From Engraulis encrasicolus (taxonomy: Eukaryota > Chordata > Actinopteri > Clupeiformes > Engraulidae), in contig NC_085865.1 of the NCBI RefSeq assembly GCF_034702125.1, positions 51,864,867 to 51,928,866 on the forward strand: a stretch of DNA of 64,000 nt, in the 5' to 3' direction. Below, piece by piece: positions 1 through 11,861 of this stretch. The position numbers and the translations under genes were made by a program. Every line of letters starts with the position of its first letter. Positions within the stretch are counted from its first letter, which is position 1. The notes beneath the pieces are model-generated. The model did no database searches. It was not told where the DNA came from and was given only the letters and a program-made list of their open reading frames with translations.

Positions 1-795
1 ACTTCACGACTTTAATATGCTTCTTATTGAGCCACTCCTTTGTTGCTTTGACTGTATGTTGTGTATTATTGTCATGTTGGGAGATCCAAAAATGACACAC
101 CCTTCAGTGTAGTGGTGGAGGGAAGGACGTTTGCACACAGGATTGCACATTACATGTCTCCCTCCATCCATTCATTGACGATGTGAAGTTGTCCTGTGCC
201 TTGGCCAGACAAACACCCTCAAACCATAATGATACCACGTTCATGCATGATGGTGAGGAGGGTGTTCTTGGGATCATAGACAGCAGTACTCTTTCTCAAA
301 ACACATTGAATTGTGATAATGCCAAACAGCTTGATTTTGGTTTCATCTGACTACAGCACCTCCTTATCATATCCTAAACCAGTCTGATGTCCGTTGGCAA
401 ACCTCAAGTGGGACTGCACAGGTTCCTTCTGAAGTAGAGGTACCATGTGTGCACTACAGGATTTTAAACCTCTGTGGCATTAAGTGCTACCAGTAGTTTT
501 CTCAGTGATTTTGGTCTCGTTAGCTGTGATATCATTGCCTAGTTCGTACAGCTCTAGGGTGATTTCTTTCTGTTCTCATGATTATCAAATCCCTACAAAA
601 GGTCAAATCTTGTATAGAACCCCAGACAGGCTGATGGATAGTCATTTTGTATTCCTCCCATTTTGGAAGAAATGCATCAACAGCTGGGTCATTAATACTC
701 AGTCTCTTTCTTGTGGCTTTGCATCCCATTTAATCTTTGTTCAGGTCTAAAATCGTGTCCCAGATATCATTTGACCACTTTTTGGTCTTTCCCAT
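1..795 (-). pseudogene. Decayed Tc1 transposase
   Basis: The reading starts at an ATG at 795-793 with MGKTKKWSNDIWDTILDL, the normal beginning of a fish Tc1 transposase, but hits a stop after about 20 codons. The same frame resumes as MGCKATRKRLS... and ...KWEEYKMTIHQP..., which fits the paired-like helix-turn-helix DNA-binding region. Further left, stops and frameshifts accumulate through the catalytic part, where a MHERGIIMV stretch stands in for the usual glycine-rich segment. Tc1 transposases are about 340 residues; this one is cut by the window and non-functional. It encodes no usable enzyme but fixes the family and orientation. Confidence 0.85.
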
Positions 796-1166
796 GCTGG
801 TGAGGTTGGAGTGTGACTGATTCACTCATACTATGGACTGATTCTGCTGATTCAATGTGTCTTTTATGCATGTTAGTATGTACAAGTGTCTTTAATTCAG
901 ATGACAAGTTGATCGGAAGTGCCCATCTGGTCTGTGGGCCCGGAACTGTAATTAGTTGGCTGGGGATCAAATACTTATTTTGCTCGATGAAATGGAAATA
1001 AATTAATATATATTCTCTTCAGTTAATTTCTGGATTCTCTTTTTGATATTCTGTCTCTCCATATTAGAATACATATTATCATAACATTTATTGACTGATC
1101 ATGTCTTTTTTAGTAGGCAAACCAACAAAATCAGCAAGGGATCAAATACATATTGGACTCACTGTA
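1..1166 (-). mobile_element. Tc1-like DNA transposon, truncated by window edge
   Basis: Read on the minus strand, the element begins with the terminal TACAGTGAGTCCAATATGTA (TA target at 1165-1166). It carries the fish Tc1 subterminal phrase ending in TTTGATCCC twice (about 965-985 and 1136-1147), an inverted/direct-repeat type terminus. A decayed transposase follows from about 795 to the left edge. The other terminus lies outside the window. The class is confident; the copy is clearly dead. Confidence 0.88.
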
Positions 1167-1503
1167 CATGTCTGCAACTTTACTTGTTCCTGTGTTTAGC
1201 TATTCCTGGTGTGGTGGAAGACTGACGTCTTTGGTGTGCTGCTCACTTGTTCACTGTCATCACACATCACTTGAAGTCAGTTTCAAACTAGAGCTGATTC
1301 AGTCAGGCATGTTTTGATGTGTAAGCCCTCAAATTGCTTAAGTAAATTACACGTACACTTGTGTTATTAATGATGTGAATCCTATTTATTTTGCTTCATT
1401 TCTAAATAAATGTTGGCAAAAATGCATGGATAATTGGATGGATAGATCATTTACTATGGAATTATTGTATGTGTCATTGATTTGTGAGGCTACTTTGATA
1501 CCA
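1167..1503. other. Non-repetitive AT-rich spacer
   Basis: Ordinary AT-rich sequence between the Tc1 end and a SINE. I see no open frame, repeat or RNA. Confidence 0.5.
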
Positions 1504-1504
1504 G

Positions 1505-1733
1505 GGCAGCCGTGGCGTAGTGGTTAGAGAGTTGGTCTTTCAATCTAGGGGTTGCAGATTCGAATCCCCCTGACCTCTCCCTAAAATCTCCATCAATGGC
1601 TGAAGTGCCCTTGAGCAAGGCACATAACCCCACATGCTCTAGGGACTGTAACCAGTACCCTGAAAAAGAAAAGTTGTAAGTCGCTTTGAATAAATGAAAG
1701 CGTTAGCTAAGTGCAATGTAATAATAATAATAC
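1505..1733 (+). mobile_element. tRNA-derived SINE with fish-type tail
   Basis: The 5' part is tRNA-like, with an A-box-like TGGCGTAGTGGTTAGAGAG (about 1513-1531) and a B-box-like GATTCGAATCC (about 1557-1567). The body contains GCCCTTGAGCAAGGCAC, and the tail has AAGTCGCTTTGAATAAATG...GCTAAGTGCAATGTAAT, ending in (ATA)n. This tail type is common to fish SINEs mobilised by L2-like LINEs. It is the most complete copy of this type in the window. Confidence 0.85.
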
Positions 1734-1739
1734 CAATGT

Positions 1740-2480
1740 CATTTCTTTTATAATGGGTAGTCCTAATAATATATAGCATATCACGTGAGAGTGGTGCACT
1801 TTCAGGCCGAAAGTGTAGTCTGGCCACCTGGTCTCTCATGAAAAAAATTGGTGGTTCGGTGGTTGTTTTTTTCCTTTTTTTTGTTTTGTTTTGTTTTTTT
1901 TGGGGGGGGGGGGGGGGGGTAGGAAGAAGGGGGGCCCATTGATACTTTTTTGTCCCGGGCCCAGCCAAACCTGTCAGCGGCCCTGCACACACACACACAC
2001 ACACACACTGCTCTGCGAGTCTCATACCAATCTTTCACGCAGCAAATTCCTGCCATGAATCAAGCTGTTCATGTTGCCACGTTGGATGGGGCTCTTTTAA
2101 CTTCTTTTCGCCACTTTCCTGTCTTCTCTTACTTCCACACCTTCATTTGCACTTACAGTCTTATATATTAGAAAGGTGGTGGAAGGAAAAGCTAGTTGGA
2201 TGATTTTTGTTTTCACAAGAAGCAGCTGATTTCTATTTATATATTATATATAATAGGCCTATACAGTATATAAATAAAAGGTAAAAATGTGCTCAGTACA
2301 AAACATCAGTTACAGGTTGCCAGTCATTTAAAATACAGACCCATGATCTCACTCTGCTTTCTCCCCATCCCACCTTGTCTCCCCTCCATCTGTTCCTCTA
2401 TGCTCTCTTCCATGACCCCTGATCTCCACCTGCTAAATCCTCTTCTCCTCCTTTTTCTCCTCTCTTTCCTCTCACATTTT
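1740..2480. other. Simple-sequence-rich spacer
   Basis: Holds a T-rich tract (about 1865-1900) joined to a run of 18 G at 1902-1919, then a short (CA)n at about 1985-2008 and a pyrimidine-rich slope toward 2400. No coding signal. The G18 run is a likely polymerase and assembly trouble spot. Confidence 0.6.
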
Positions 2481-2491
2481 GCCTCTCTCTG

Positions 2492-2523
<32 letters not shown>

Positions 2524-2601
2524 CCTCTCTATCATCTGGTCTACCACCATCTCTTCCCTAAATCAGCTGACCTCTCCCTCTCTATTTTAGTCAAATGCGC
2601 T

Positions 2602-2680
<79 letters not shown>

Positions 2681-2703
2681 ATCTCTCTCTCTCTGTCTCT
2701 CTC
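2481..2703. repeat. (CT)n microsatellite with (CTGT) variants
   Basis: Two CT arrays (about 2481-2530 and 2603-2703) with scattered CTGT and CTTT interruptions, separated by non-repeat sequence. Confidence 0.9.
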
Positions 2704-3270
2704 CTTCTGGCCCTTCATCTCTGCACTAAATGAGCTTGAGGAAGGTGAGATCCGGTGTCCAGCAGTGAGTGTTGTGATTGATGAGGCCTGATCTGAGGGG
2801 AAGACGGGAGGGCTAGAGGGGTGGATAGGGTGGATGAGAGGTCACTGTGTGAAGCCAGAAGAGTCTGAGACCGAGGGCTCGATGAGAGGGAAAGAATGAG
2901 AGGGCACTGCGTGAGTTGAGGGGTTGAGGGGTTGTGGAGTCGGCAGTGGTCAAGGTAGAGCAAGGATGCCCCAGTGTGAGGCCAGAGGTATACAGGTAGA
3001 GGAGAGGGGTGGAGGAGGGCACAATGGTGGCATGAGCACAGCAGGGGGTGGGAGGCAGGGCAAGGGGCCTTAGCCATGCAGATAACAGCGGTAGTCTAGG
3101 AAGGAGGCTGTGGAGGAGGAGGGGGGGGAGTTGTAGTGTGATGGGAGGGGGCATAGGGAGTATGGTAGGGAGAGGTATGTGATGTGGGGAGAGCTAGAGG
3201 GAGGCGTTCGGATAGCAGCATTAGTCTGGGAGAGATGGAGAGAGGATGTGAAGGGAAGGTGTGGGCATGT
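2704..3270. other. G-rich spacer, no gene seen
   Basis: Strongly purine-biased plus strand (many GAGGGG and GGAGG runs). Frames opposite it read as proline/serine-rich strings that are composition artefacts. A diverged outlying unit of the minisatellite below occurs near 3168-3235. Confidence 0.5.
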
Positions 3271-3274
3271 GGGA

Positions 3275-3492
3275 GGGAGGGGTGCGTGATGTGCGGAGGG
3301 GTAGAGGGGGAGTAGGAGAGGGAGGGGTACGTGATGTGCGGAGGAGTAGAAGGGGAGGGAGGGGAGAGAGGGGTGCGTGATGTGCGAAGGGGTGCAGGGA
3401 GAGAAGGGAAGGGAGGGGTGTGTGATGTGTGGAGGGGTAGAGGGGTACTAGGGGAGGGAGGGGTATGTGATGTGAGGAGGGGTACAGGGAGG
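3275..3492. repeat. 45-bp G-rich minisatellite
   Basis: The phrase GTGATGTG followed by a GGAGGGGT-like stretch recurs at about 3286, 3331, 3377, 3422 and 3467, a period of 45-46 bp with about five tight copies. The plus strand is almost pure G/A with few C. Confidence 0.85.
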
Positions 3493-3588
3493 CCTCCAGA
3501 TAACAGCAGCAGTGCATCCGGGCCGCCCCACCGTTTAATGAGCCAGACACTCAGGAGGAGACCAAAGCAGCAGGATACAGACCAATTT

Positions 3589-3619
3589 ACACACGCACAC
3601 ACACACACACACACACAGA

Positions 3620-3716
<97 letters not shown>

Positions 3717-3845
3717 GCATAAACACACTCATGTACTCACTCTACACGCACACACTTGTGCCATCTGCCGTGTGTGTGTGTGTGTGTGTGTGTGCGCGTG
3801 CGCGTGCGCGTGCGTGTGCGTGTGTGTGTACGTGTGTATGTGTGT
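3589..3845. repeat. (CA)n then (TG)n compound microsatellites
   Basis: (CA)n runs 3589-3712 with one CTCTCT island near 3621-3634. After 57 bp an oppositely oriented (TG)n runs 3770-3845 with CG-rich (GCGT) variants. Together they form an imperfect inverted pair able to cross-pair. Confidence 0.95.
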
Positions 3846-3931
3846 CTTAAATGGATGATGCTGCTGGGCAAGGAGTGCAACAGGAGTTCAGGGCTGGAGA
3901 AGCCTTATTGCCTTACACCTGCAGCCATGCA

Positions 3932-4257
<326 letters not shown>

Positions 4258-4373
4258 CTCCCCATGTGTAGCCTGGGGCTACCTTATTTAGCCGTATGGT
4301 CGTGATGTATGGCTGCTCCCTCTCCTCTTCCCCACTGAGGGGAGAAATGGTGTGCCCTCAATACCAATAGCTG

Positions 4374-4595
4374 ACCTGTGTGTGTGTGTGCGTGTGCGTG
4401 TGCGTGTGTGTGCTCTCAGGAACGTGTGTGTGTGTGTATGAGAGAGAGAGAAAGAGAGTTAGAGAGAGAGAGCGTGTGTGAGAACAAGAGAGTTGGAGAG
4501 AGAGAGTGAGAGGAAGAGAGCAAGAGCGAGCGAGAGAGAAAGAGAGCAAGAGAGTTAGAGAGCGAGTGAGTTAGACAGAGAGAGAGAGAGAGTAC
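4374..4595. repeat. (GT)n then (GA)n repeat
   Basis: A GT stretch (4374-4437) is followed by a degenerate GA-rich array to about 4593. Confidence 0.85.
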
Positions 4596-6500
4596 TGTGT
4601 GTCAAAGCATGCATGGGTGTTTTTGTGTAAGTACCCAGCCTCAAAAAAATGCAGTGAGAATGAATGAGTGGTTGAGAGTGCATCTGGTAGAGAAATCTTT
4701 TTTGTTTGTTTGTTTGTTTGTTTGTTTCAGGAGGCTGTAACCTCTCTGACCTTGGTTTTAGATTACAGCGTTTTTTTTTTTCACCTTGGTCTTAGATTAA
4801 AGGATTTTGGCTGAAAGTAATCACTGTAAAGTTAATTACCGCTATGGGTAAATCATTTCCTTCCTGCTTCATTATGGAGCCAGTCATCCATCTTGTCAAC
4901 ATATGGGCAGTACATGTCATCGCGGGGTTAATGATCAAACATGGCTGCCATTATGTTTACTTCCTCTCATGACAGTTTGAATGACATGAGGTAAATTACC
5001 TGCTAAAGTGAAGAGGCAAAATAAACAAACAAAAACATGAACTTTTTTGTTGTGTGCTAAGCTGTGATTGCGATCATGTTGGCAAGTCTGGTGTGAAGGA
5101 GAAGAGTGGGTCGACTTGAGGGAGAGGTTTTTTTTCTTCAGGGGCTGAAATTGGCATGGTGATATCGTCTTTGAAGGCCCCTTCAGATGACCGTCATTGC
5201 TGTGAAGCTCAACAAATAGAATAGACAGAAAGAAAAAGAAAAACAACAGCACACCAGATATTAAAGAAAAAAAGAAATAAAATCAATATTGAATCACATA
5301 TTAAGCATCATGACCTCTGAAGGTAGAAGCCAGACAGTGGGAGCACAGGTGAAGAATGCTGGGGAATATTGATTTTATTTCAGCCAAATACACTAGAGCT
5401 ACTGAATAAGTGATCACACGTATACCTGTGTACACATACAAACACACAAAGACACGCACCCACACACACTGCAATTGTGATGCAGAAAGAATGGTGAATA
5501 GTCGCGTGCACGCATGCACACAGACACATTAGGGTGGCCATCAGTCCGTTTTTACGACCCGTTTACGACGTCCGTGTGTCCCTCTCTTTGTCTCTCCTCT
5601 CCTCTTCTCCTTGTGCTTATGGCCTCGAGATGCGAGGCAACGTCATTGACACAAACTAGACTGACAGTCGCTCGTGTTTCCGATATCTGCGGCCGCCATG
5701 TTACTCCAGATTTGACTCCAGACTTCGCACAGCAAATTAACTGTATTGCTGTACTGGCAAGCAACGCATAGTGCAAGCAAGTTTGTCCGCTAAATGCATT
5801 TACAACGAGGGCTCTCACAACTTTGCAACCAGGAAAGAAAGCGCCTTTCTGCACGGGCGCTCTCTGTCTGTATTTTGAACTCGTGTTGTTGCTATGGTTA
5901 TCCAAGCGTCTGTAGGAAAAAAAATGCTGACAGAAGCGGCCGCCTCTCGTTTTAAAACACCGTTGATAAACACACTCCTGACCTTACTTTGAGTAAAGTA
6001 CATTAAATACTTTGTAGGCTATTATACACATGCATGCATGCATGACTTCCCAATTATAGCCTACATGTAAAAAAAATATTGATGAAATGAATACAGACTA
6101 GCCTACAACATCAGGATTGTCTATCAAAGCCTCTACCGTCCTCGATACAACGTTAAATTAGTGGTACTACTGATGATTCCTTTACCTTGGATACCGTGGC
6201 TGTTGATAAATCACAAAGACTTCTTTATCGGGGCGAGGAGGTAGGTGTAATGCCATGCGAAAATCCTTCCCAAAACATCTTGTTTTACAACTAAAACTGT
6301 TTTTGGCAGCTGAGTTAGTCGAGGTAAGATGGCAGCGCAGCTTCCTGATTTCCGCCTACTGTTTAGAATGACACAAAGGCGGGAGTGACACGAAGGCGGA
6401 GAGTCAGCGAGTTGAAGCCACGGGTACTGCGTGAGGATGGTAGGTTAGATAGTTAAGGGGCAGGGTTGTCCGGTCGAAGTCTGGACAGAAGGTCACCCTA
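4596..6500. other. Mostly unique spacer
   Basis: Contains (TTTG)n at about 4702-4727, and a short duplicated phrase (GACCTTGGTTTTAGATTA near 4749 and CACCTTGGTCTTAGATTA near 4782). Two GCGGCCGC sites occur in a locally CG-richer patch (about 5690 and 5937). I find no exon or transposon ends that I can defend. Confidence 0.45.
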
Positions 6501-6518
6501 AGACACATGCACACACGT

Positions 6519-6543
6519 ATGCACACACACACACACACACACA
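6519..6543. repeat. Short (CA)n
   Basis: A pure CA run of about 12 units. Confidence 0.85.
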
Positions 6544-6679
6544 AAGGTTCCTGTCTGATGTGTCCCATCATTATTAAACAGCTGTCTCCATCCAGTGAGG
6601 AGCTGTGAAAGCTGCTGGCAAAGTCCTGTGGAGAGAGGCTCAGAACATTAACACTGACAACGTTACACGCAAGACACAT

Positions 6680-6846
6680 GCACACATGCATACACACTTA
6701 CACAGACAAACATACACACAAGGCCGCACACACACACACACACACATAAACACATGCATACACTTACACAGACAAACATACACGCAAGGCCGTACACACA
6801 CACGTGAACACATGCATATACACTTACACAGACAAACATACACAAC
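6680..6846. repeat. 60-66 bp minisatellite, three units
   Basis: The phrase CTTACACAGACAAACATACA recurs at about 6697, 6762 and 6821, each copy followed by a GCAAGGCCG-like phrase and a CA tract. Confidence 0.8.
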
Positions 6847-6954
6847 CATCAGTGTCTATTATTATCCAGGCCAGTATGTGTGATGGTCTCTTACCACACG
6901 TACCTCAACATGAGAGATGAACACTACAGGCAATTGGCTTCAGCGGTGCTTGAC

Positions 6955-7020
6955 AAACACACACACACACACACACGCAGGCACGCACACACGCATGCAC
7001 ACACCAACATACACACACAC
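6955..7020. repeat. (CA)n with GCAC variants
   Basis: Imperfect CA array with interspersed GCAC units. Confidence 0.8.
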
Positions 7021-7108
7021 TGTCACTGTCGCATCACTGTGTACTTGTCCAGCAGTCTGATGAATAGCTCTACACATTTACATTCAGTCATAGTACTAAG
7101 AAGCACAT

Positions 7109-7500
7109 ACAGAGGTTGGACAAAATATCTGAGACACCTGTCATTTTAGTGTGGGAAGTTTCATGGCTCAAGTGGACCAGCCTGTTGGCCAAGCTTCATT
7201 AATTGCACATTGCACCAGTAAAGTGAAGTGTCAAGGTTCAATTAGCAGGGTAAGAGCACAGTTCTGCTCAAATTTTTGCAATGCACACAACATTATGGGT
7301 GACGTATCAGAGCTCAAAAATTAGAAATTCTTGGTGCGCGTATAACAGTTGCATCTTTGACCGAGACAGCAAGTCTTTGTGATTTATCAAGAGCCACAGT
7401 ATCCAAGGTAATGTCTGCATACCACCAAGAAGGATGAACCACATCCAAAAGGATTAACTGTGGATGCAAGAGGAATCTCCTGTATTTGAGTTGGTACATG
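7109..7500 (+). mobile_element. Tc1-like transposon, 5' fragment
   Basis: Starts TACAGAGGTTGGACAAAATA, a fish Tc1 terminus, followed by a leader. At about 7300 a decayed transposase N-terminus reads MGD...SELK, then after a frame break ILGARITVASLTETASLCDL...ATVSKVMSAY. That is the helix-turn-helix part of a Tc1 transposase. The match fades before 7510, so the catalytic domain and right terminus are missing. Confidence 0.75.
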
Positions 7501-7770
7501 CACTTAAACCATACACACACAAAAGTCGGCATATAATGATGTTTGTGACCAGGCTACCTATATAAATAACTTGCCTCCCACCCACACCCATCACACCCAT
7601 CACACACCTGCGTACACAAACACACACAGCCTGCTTTCTCCCACAGTCTGCATGTCACACATGGAGGGCTTTCTCCCCAGCTGTTGATAGTAGAGTCTGC
7701 ATTTGAAGGCACTTAGCAGCAGATTTTACTTCTCTTGCCTCTTACTTCTCTTGTTTACTTCTCTGTCTCA

Positions 7771-7805
<35 letters not shown>

Positions 7806-7810
7806 CGCAC

Positions 7811-7905
<95 letters not shown>
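7771..7905. repeat. (CA)n, 135 bp
   Basis: CA array with a few GCAC interruptions in its first third. Confidence 0.95.
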
Positions 7906-7909
<4 letters not shown>

Positions 7910-8083
7910 GGTGTACATGTTTAGTAGACAGCTGGTGATTCTGCATAAAAATGACAGGCTCAAGTTTTTTTGTTGAAGACTACAGTAATACTGAATTCCC
8001 ACTCATCCGATGTCAGCTAAGTTCCTGGGTAGAGGGTTAAGATTACAACTACAGTTGTGGTACTGGATAGAAACAAATACAGA

Positions 8084-8091
<8 letters not shown>

Positions 8092-8174
<83 letters not shown>
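8092..8174. repeat. (CA)n, 83 bp
   Basis: Pure CA array. Confidence 0.95.
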
Positions 8175-8177
<3 letters not shown>

Positions 8178-8639
8178 TGCATGCTAGTGTGCACACACAA
8201 TCTGCACACTGTCTACATCCTAAGAACGATAGTCTTGCTGCTTTGCTAGAGATAATTGTTTTCGTTTCATTGTCTCATTGCAACGATGATGGATGTTCTC
8301 ATTAAAGTGGTGCACGCATGATGCTTTGCCGCCCGACACTGTAATATATGTTTATATTAATGTTTGTTTACTTCTGAGGATGTTGTAGCATGTGATGGAT
8401 ATTTACCGCCATGATATAGAGTGCTCTCATTATGGGCCTGTTGTCTGCTCTGTCTCATCACTTGTTTTTTTCCTTCCTTTATCATCATTTTCTGTTTTTT
8501 ATTGCACATTTTCTCAAGCTCATTTCAATTATGTACCCTGTTCATTTTTCTTGATCAGCAGTTACTGTATCTCTGTCCTGAAGGCAAGAGGGGTGTCGTA
8601 AGTCCTGAACACAAAAATGACTTACAAAAAGGGCAAAAC

Positions 8640-8759
8640 ACTGCTGTGAGGAGTTATGTTTAAAGTTCCTGTGAGGGACTCAAACCAAAAAGGTGTGTAA
8701 ACTCTGCATCTTAAAAGGGTCATTGATCAGCCTTTATGTCTCTCCCATAGGCATGAGAA

Positions 8760-8804
<45 letters not shown>

Positions 8805-8906
8805 TTTGAGGAGTTATGTGTTTAGTTCAGCAAAGGAGTCAACGATGCCAAGTGTGTAAGCTCCTCGTCTTAGCAGGGTCATTGATCAGCCATTATCTCT
8901 CTCCTG
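8640..8906. repeat. Diverged tandem duplication split by (CA)n
   Basis: Both halves contain GAGGAGTTATGT, a GTGTGTAA phrase, AGGGTCATTGATCAGCC and a TCTCTCnnnTA ending (left about 8640-8752, right about 8803-8906). A 41-bp CA array (8761-8801) lies between them. Confidence 0.7.
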
Positions 8907-9434
8907 TACTGCCCTACAATCTAAGAACGCAGTAACTCTGAAAATGGCAAACTGAGAAAAAAGGCTTCAAAGTTTCCCATATGGCGCGACAACTGTGTTG
9001 TCGGTAAATTGGTGGTGACTCTTCCTGGTAATGCTTGTTTAGGATAGAAACATGTATGTGTCTTTTTGCCACAAAAAACAGAGTTACTGCGTTCTTGGCT
9101 GGTATTACTGCCACAAAATGGAGTTACTGCAGGAGTTACTGCGTTCTTGGCTAGTATTACTGTCTACTCCCAAACCAGTCCCATTGGAACGTGCAGCAGT
9201 AACTCGCCGACTTACTGCGTTTTTGTTTTGTACGACATAACCTTACAATACAACAAGCAGTAACTTTTTTTTGGTAATTTTTGCACTTTCAAAATGAGTT
9301 TTCTCCAAAACGGGACGGTGTTGGACCACCATTTTTTGACACAAGACAAATGAGGTAGTTTAAAACCCATTTCCGATATAAGAAAAATTTCGACCATTTT
9401 GAGTTACTGCGTTCTTGTTTTGCACGGCAGTGTA
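8907..9434. mobile_element. MITE with subterminal GAGTTACTGCG repeats
   Basis: Inverted termini match: the left has TACTGCCCTACAAT followed by AAGAACGCAGTAACTC, and the reverse complement of the right end has TACACTGCCGTGCAAAACA followed by AAGAACGCAGTAACTC. The phrase AACGCAGTAACTC or its complement recurs at least five times inside. TA at each end suggests a Tc1/mariner-type target, but the superfamily is not certain. No transposase. Confidence 0.7.
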
Positions 9435-9487
9435 GGCGTGAGGACTCAGGACTGCTGGTCTATAAAGAGCACTTACCTGTCAACCAG

Positions 9488-9657
9488 GGGTCCGTATCTC
9501 GAAAGCGTCTTTGCTAACGACGGTAGCAACGTCCTTCGTAAGAGCGACTCAACTCTCTCTCGACAGCGACGCTCACCACTGAATCCAAGGGAATGGTAAG
9601 ACGGTCTTAAGACGGTCTTAAGGCGGTTAGCAGCGACAAGAATCGAGAAACGGACCC
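9488..9657. mobile_element. Harbinger-type MITE, 170 bp
   Basis: TIRs read GGGTCCGTATCTCGA on the left and GGGTCCGTTTCTCGA on the complement of the right. CAG flanks both sides (9485-9487 and 9658-9660) as a 3-bp target duplication. The interior has an inverted repeat built from GACGGTCTTAA units. The length of the duplication points to PIF/Harbinger. Confidence 0.75.
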
Positions 9658-9660
9658 CAG

Positions 9661-11270
9661 GTTGCCGTGGGAGACACCAAACGGGTGGGTTCCGAAGCCA
9701 AGCTGACAAGGTTGTGCTTATATGTTTTGAGACGGTTTTGTGTTGCTTTGGCAGACCTTTTTGTCCAGCCAGTCATCTAAAGCTGCACCTGCATGTGGTT
9801 ATGCTGTGCAACGAAGCTAATGGCCACTTGCTGCGCATGAATGGATGCGTTAAGCGTTGTGATAACCACTAATATCCAATACTGTTGGTGTCAATGTGGA
9901 GTGGGTCCTGTTTGTGTCTCACGTTGTGGCATCCTAAAGCCTCACATCGAGTGCAATTTCATAATTTAACAAAAGGAACAACACTTGACTACATCACAAA
10001 GTGATTCTTTGAAACCTGTTACGTTTCAAGCATGGTTTAGTGGAGTAGTCCATCCAGGCCTCTCCACCACTACCACATTCTCCACCACTGTCACCATTAG
10101 CAACTCTGCTGCTATCTCCAGTAGCAGTGACAGCCTGCTCAGGCTCTAGATCCCCCTTGTCTCAAGATGTCTGCCTCCTCTCCACCACTGCCACAGTATT
10201 TTATCACATCCTCCCTCCTCACTGCTTCCTGTTCCCAAGTCCACCATCTCCAGCAGCAGAATCTGTGGAAGCAGTGACAGCAGGCTCAGCTCTGAGGCAA
10301 GACACACCTTGTGTCTCAAGGCATCTGGGGAACATCCAGACAGGAAGCTGTGATTCTCTAAACTCTCCCGCATTTTACATCTCCTCCGCTGTGTCTCTAT
10401 AATCACAGAAAACATTCAATCTCCTGACAATGCACACAGAGGAGAATACAAGAAACCACAACAACCAGCAATTTGTCATCCATCCATTCCTGTTTATTGT
10501 ACATTTCATCCTTTCCCTACAACATTGAAGTCGGAAAGGGGTCAGGAGACTAGCATTGCAGTTTTGCATCTGGGAAACATAGCACACTCGAGTCAGACTT
10601 TAAGCCCATATATCATGAATAAAATATGATGTGTTTAGTGTGAACTACCAACATATATTAAAAATGACAAGGCATTACACACCTGTCAGGACAATGATTT
10701 GAGGGGTTTAGAAAGTAACTGGTGCTATTTGTTCCTGTGCTGTGCTCTGCATCTCAAATAGAAGGTTGCTAAATTGCTCTTGATTTTTGTCTGGAGGCAG
10801 CAACAGTATTCTTGCATCCATTTTTAAAGGAACAGTCCACCTCATTTCAGGAAATTACTCATATGTAATTAAGCCTTGGTGAAATATGAAAATACATAGG
10901 ATTTTTGTATTGCCTAGTTTAACAGCCATATTACGCATAGCAATGGAAAGCAAAGCATTCTAAAGAAGATAGACACTGGCCGTTGAAGGCATTATTTCAT
11001 TATTGATGTCTTTTTCTGTACTATTAAAAAGTTTCTGATGCAATATATCACCAAATTACAACATCTTCATACAGTTACTAACTGTACAAAGCAATGCACC
11101 CAAACCATTCCAGCTGAAATAACAGAGGCCTAGCAAAGCAAAAACCTGCAACACTTAATGCTAAACTGCTCTCTGGGCTGCTTTCCAGAGCATCCAAACA
11201 ACATCCACCGGACCACAACCAGTGCTCAAGGGTAACCGGTGCACGAACGCATCAGTCCACACAATCCCTC
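9661..11270. other. Unique spacer with a diverged duplication
   Basis: Near 10061-10330 two related stretches share TCTCCACCACTG, GCAGTGACAGC and TTGTCTCAAG-like phrases, an old tandem duplication. AAAGGAACAGTCCACC near 10828 resembles the start of a common fish MITE, but no partner end is visible. No coding exon recognised. Confidence 0.4.
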
Positions 11271-11274
11271 ATAA

Positions 11275-11276
<2 letters not shown>

Positions 11277-11307
<31 letters not shown>

Positions 11308-11347
11308 CACACGCGCACACACGCACACACACACACACACACACACA
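11277..11347. repeat. (GCAC)n joined to (CA)n
   Basis: About seven GCAC units grade into a CA array. Confidence 0.9.
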
Positions 11348-11349
11348 GC

Positions 11350-11803
11350 AGCATCCTCATTTCACCGCACCCCACCATTGCACGTGTGCAGAAACACACA
11401 CACCGCTCCCATGCCCCCTGGTCCCCTGAACATCATCTGTAGTTGACCAAGTGCTGAGTTTCTCCACGCCTCATTATGTCCATTAATTGGCCTGTGCTTA
11501 CTGCTCACATCAGCTGCAGCCAGACGACTCATTACAGTCACCTGTTTAGCACAAACACCAGCCACACAAACCACACAAGTCACACCAGTCACACAATACA
11601 CACCAGCCACACCAACCCTGCTGCTGTTGGGGCAGAGAAGGGGTTCACACCTGTGGACAGGAGTGCAGTGTCAGTGTCCGTCAGTGCAGAGCTGTGGAAC
11701 ACATCTGTGGAGAGGAGCAGAGGAGAACTGAGGGAAATGTAGAGCTGTCCAGCAGCAGAGGGAGGAGCAGAGAGGAAAGACAAAGAAAAAAAGTGAAGAG
11801 AGA
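11350..11803. other. Unique spacer
   Basis: Includes a short CACA-rich stretch with repeated CACACCAG-like words (about 11560-11615). No gene seen. Confidence 0.4.
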
Positions 11804-11861
11804 AGAGGAGAGGAGAGGAGAGGAGAGGAGAGGAGAGGAGGGGAGAGGAGAGGAGAGGAGA
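11804..11861. repeat. (AGGAG)n pentanucleotide repeat
   Basis: About eleven pentamer units on the plus strand. The same purine pattern resumes at 12177-12200 on the far side of a SINE, so the array appears to have been split by that insertion. Confidence 0.9.

Noticed and set aside
1505..1580. Possible tRNA gene
   Set aside because: The A and B boxes belong to a SINE head: no cloverleaf with acceptor pairing, and a SINE body and tail follow.
2715..3550. Proline/serine-rich minus-strand frames
   Set aside because: Composition artefact of the G-rich strand and the 45-bp minisatellite.
8084..8174. CRISPR-like or telomere-like array
   Set aside because: All arrays in the window are mono- to hexanucleotide microsatellites or minisatellites without spacers; no TTAGGG array is present.
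10820..11050. MITE starting AAAGGAACAGTCCACC
   Set aside because: Resembles a common fish repeat start, but no inverted partner or duplication is visible, so no boundaries can be given.
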